DNA of 60,683 bases from the NCBI RefSeq assembly GCF_000241325.1, contig NZ_BAEI01000007.1, positions 1-60,683 on the forward strand, in the 5' to 3' direction. A program made the position numbers and the translations under genes. The stretch is from Gordonia polyisoprenivorans NBRC 16320 = JCM 10675 (GTDB lineage Bacteria; Actinomycetota; Actinomycetes; Mycobacteriales; Mycobacteriaceae). Of the stretch, positions 60,378-60,683 are shown one piece after another; position 1 is the stretch's first letter, and each line of letters opens with the position of its first letter. The notes beneath the pieces were generated by a model, which ran no database searches, had not been told where the DNA came from, and saw nothing but the letters and a program-made list of their open reading frames with translations.

Positions 60378-60683
60378 CTAGAGTCCGCGGTCACCGAGCA
60401 GTCGGGCGAGTTGGGTGTCGATCGGCGAGTCCGGGCCAGGGTCGGGGGTGAGGATCTCGACGAGATCGTAGTAGCCGTGCCCGAGCGGGATTCGGCTGCG
60501 GCGTATTCGGTTGGTGGGCAGCATCGATCCCCGGTCGTCGCGCTCGGCGAGATCGGTATCGGCACTGGCAGAGGCCCCACTTGGTGGTGGGTCGGGTGGT
60601 GGATGTAATTCCGCGCGGATGCGGGCCAGCGCGTCGGCATAGGTGACCCCGACGTCGGGGAGTGCGTTGGTGCGTTTCGGGTT
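60378..60683 (-). CDS. C-terminal part of an unidentified protein, cut by the window edge
   Basis: A frame open from the right edge to a TAG at 60378-60380 gives 101 residues, including TNALPDVGVTYADALARIRA, a Pro/Ala linker, and MLPTNRIRRSRIPLGHGYYD followed by an acidic ending TQLARLLGDRGL. Codon usage is like that of real genes here (GC-rich third positions). No family is recognised from this part; the N-terminus is outside the window. Confidence 0.5.
   Translation of the reverse strand, partial: NPKRTNALPDVGVTYADALARIRAELHPPPDPPPSGASASADTDLAERDDRGSMLPTNRIRRSRIPLGHGYYDLVEILTPDPGPDSPIDTQLARLLGDRGL

Noticed and set aside
60263..60640. 125-residue minus-strand frame at the right end
   Set aside because: It begins inside and crosses the repeat element and lies antiphase to the better edge-open frame ending at 60378.

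Overview
The window is high-GC actinobacterial DNA, most likely from a mycolic-acid-containing genus such as Gordonia or a close relative. Pointers are an antigen-85-like mycolyltransferase, an F420/PPOX-type flavin protein, a mycothiol-type DsbA/nitroreductase relative, IdeR-like iron boxes, a CYP153 alkane-hydroxylase P450 and many GTG/ATGA-coupled operons. The genus is inferred from gene content only. No rRNA, tRNA, CRISPR array, insertion sequence or phage gene was recognised.

Region 1 (0-24 kb) is the most unusual part. A convergent OmpR-type response regulator and histidine kinase (11.76-13.89 kb) sit between a C-A-T-C non-ribosomal peptide synthetase (5.99-10.36 kb), a CDGSH protein plus a haem-oxygenase-like putative di-metal oxidase (10.4-11.7 kb), and a translationally coupled set encoding a ThDP enzyme, an SRPBCC/START protein, a KAS III-like enzyme with Asn at the catalytic-His position, and a HisC-like aminotransferase (14.0-18.5 kb), followed by a membrane protein. 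Further out lie a DUF2231 membrane protein and a five-gene redox operon (small membrane-anchored protein, ApbE flavin transferase, ferric-reductase-like membrane protein, NuoF-like/SLBB protein, ferredoxin; 20.1-23.3 kb). Five of these promoters (PAP2 phosphatase, NRPS, ThDP operon, DUF2231 gene, ApbE operon) share a direct repeat, TTCAG-N6-TTCAG, followed 10-11 nt later by a -10-like hexamer; in four of them an ATG follows 6-8 nt after that. I read this as one regulon, probably of the resident two-component system.

Region 2 (23.4-40.3 kb) is mostly housekeeping and accessory genes: PPOX protein, SDR, secreted cupin, AcuI-like quinone-type reductase, diguanylate cyclase, a Zn/Mn-type ABC importer, alcohol dehydrogenase, glutathione peroxidase, an Hsp20 gene with a clear CIRCE element, free-Met sulfoxide reductase, metallophosphoesterase, amino-acid permease, and a sulfonate-monooxygenase/flavin-reductase operon. 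A 0.55-kb non-coding stretch at 40.3-40.85 kb is filled with repeats; one of them recurs at 60.3 kb.

Region 3 (40.8-50.6 kb) carries a DUF2248-type metallopeptidase, a TetR-rhodanese pair divergent from a CYP153A-type P450 fused in one reading frame to a phthalate-dioxygenase-type reductase, an IdeR-boxed siderophore-interacting flavoprotein, and a MarR/MFS efflux pair separated by a double palindromic operator.

Region 4 (50.6-60.2 kb) is a polyol catabolic locus: a SorC-type regulator with a four-gene ABC importer, divergent from sorbitol-type dehydrogenase, mannitol dehydrogenase and xylulokinase. A gene fragment on the minus strand runs off the right edge. Four places (about 3.2, 23.3, 38.1 and 46.3 kb) look like single small indels that break otherwise coherent genes; assembly error and genuine mutation cannot be separated from sequence alone.
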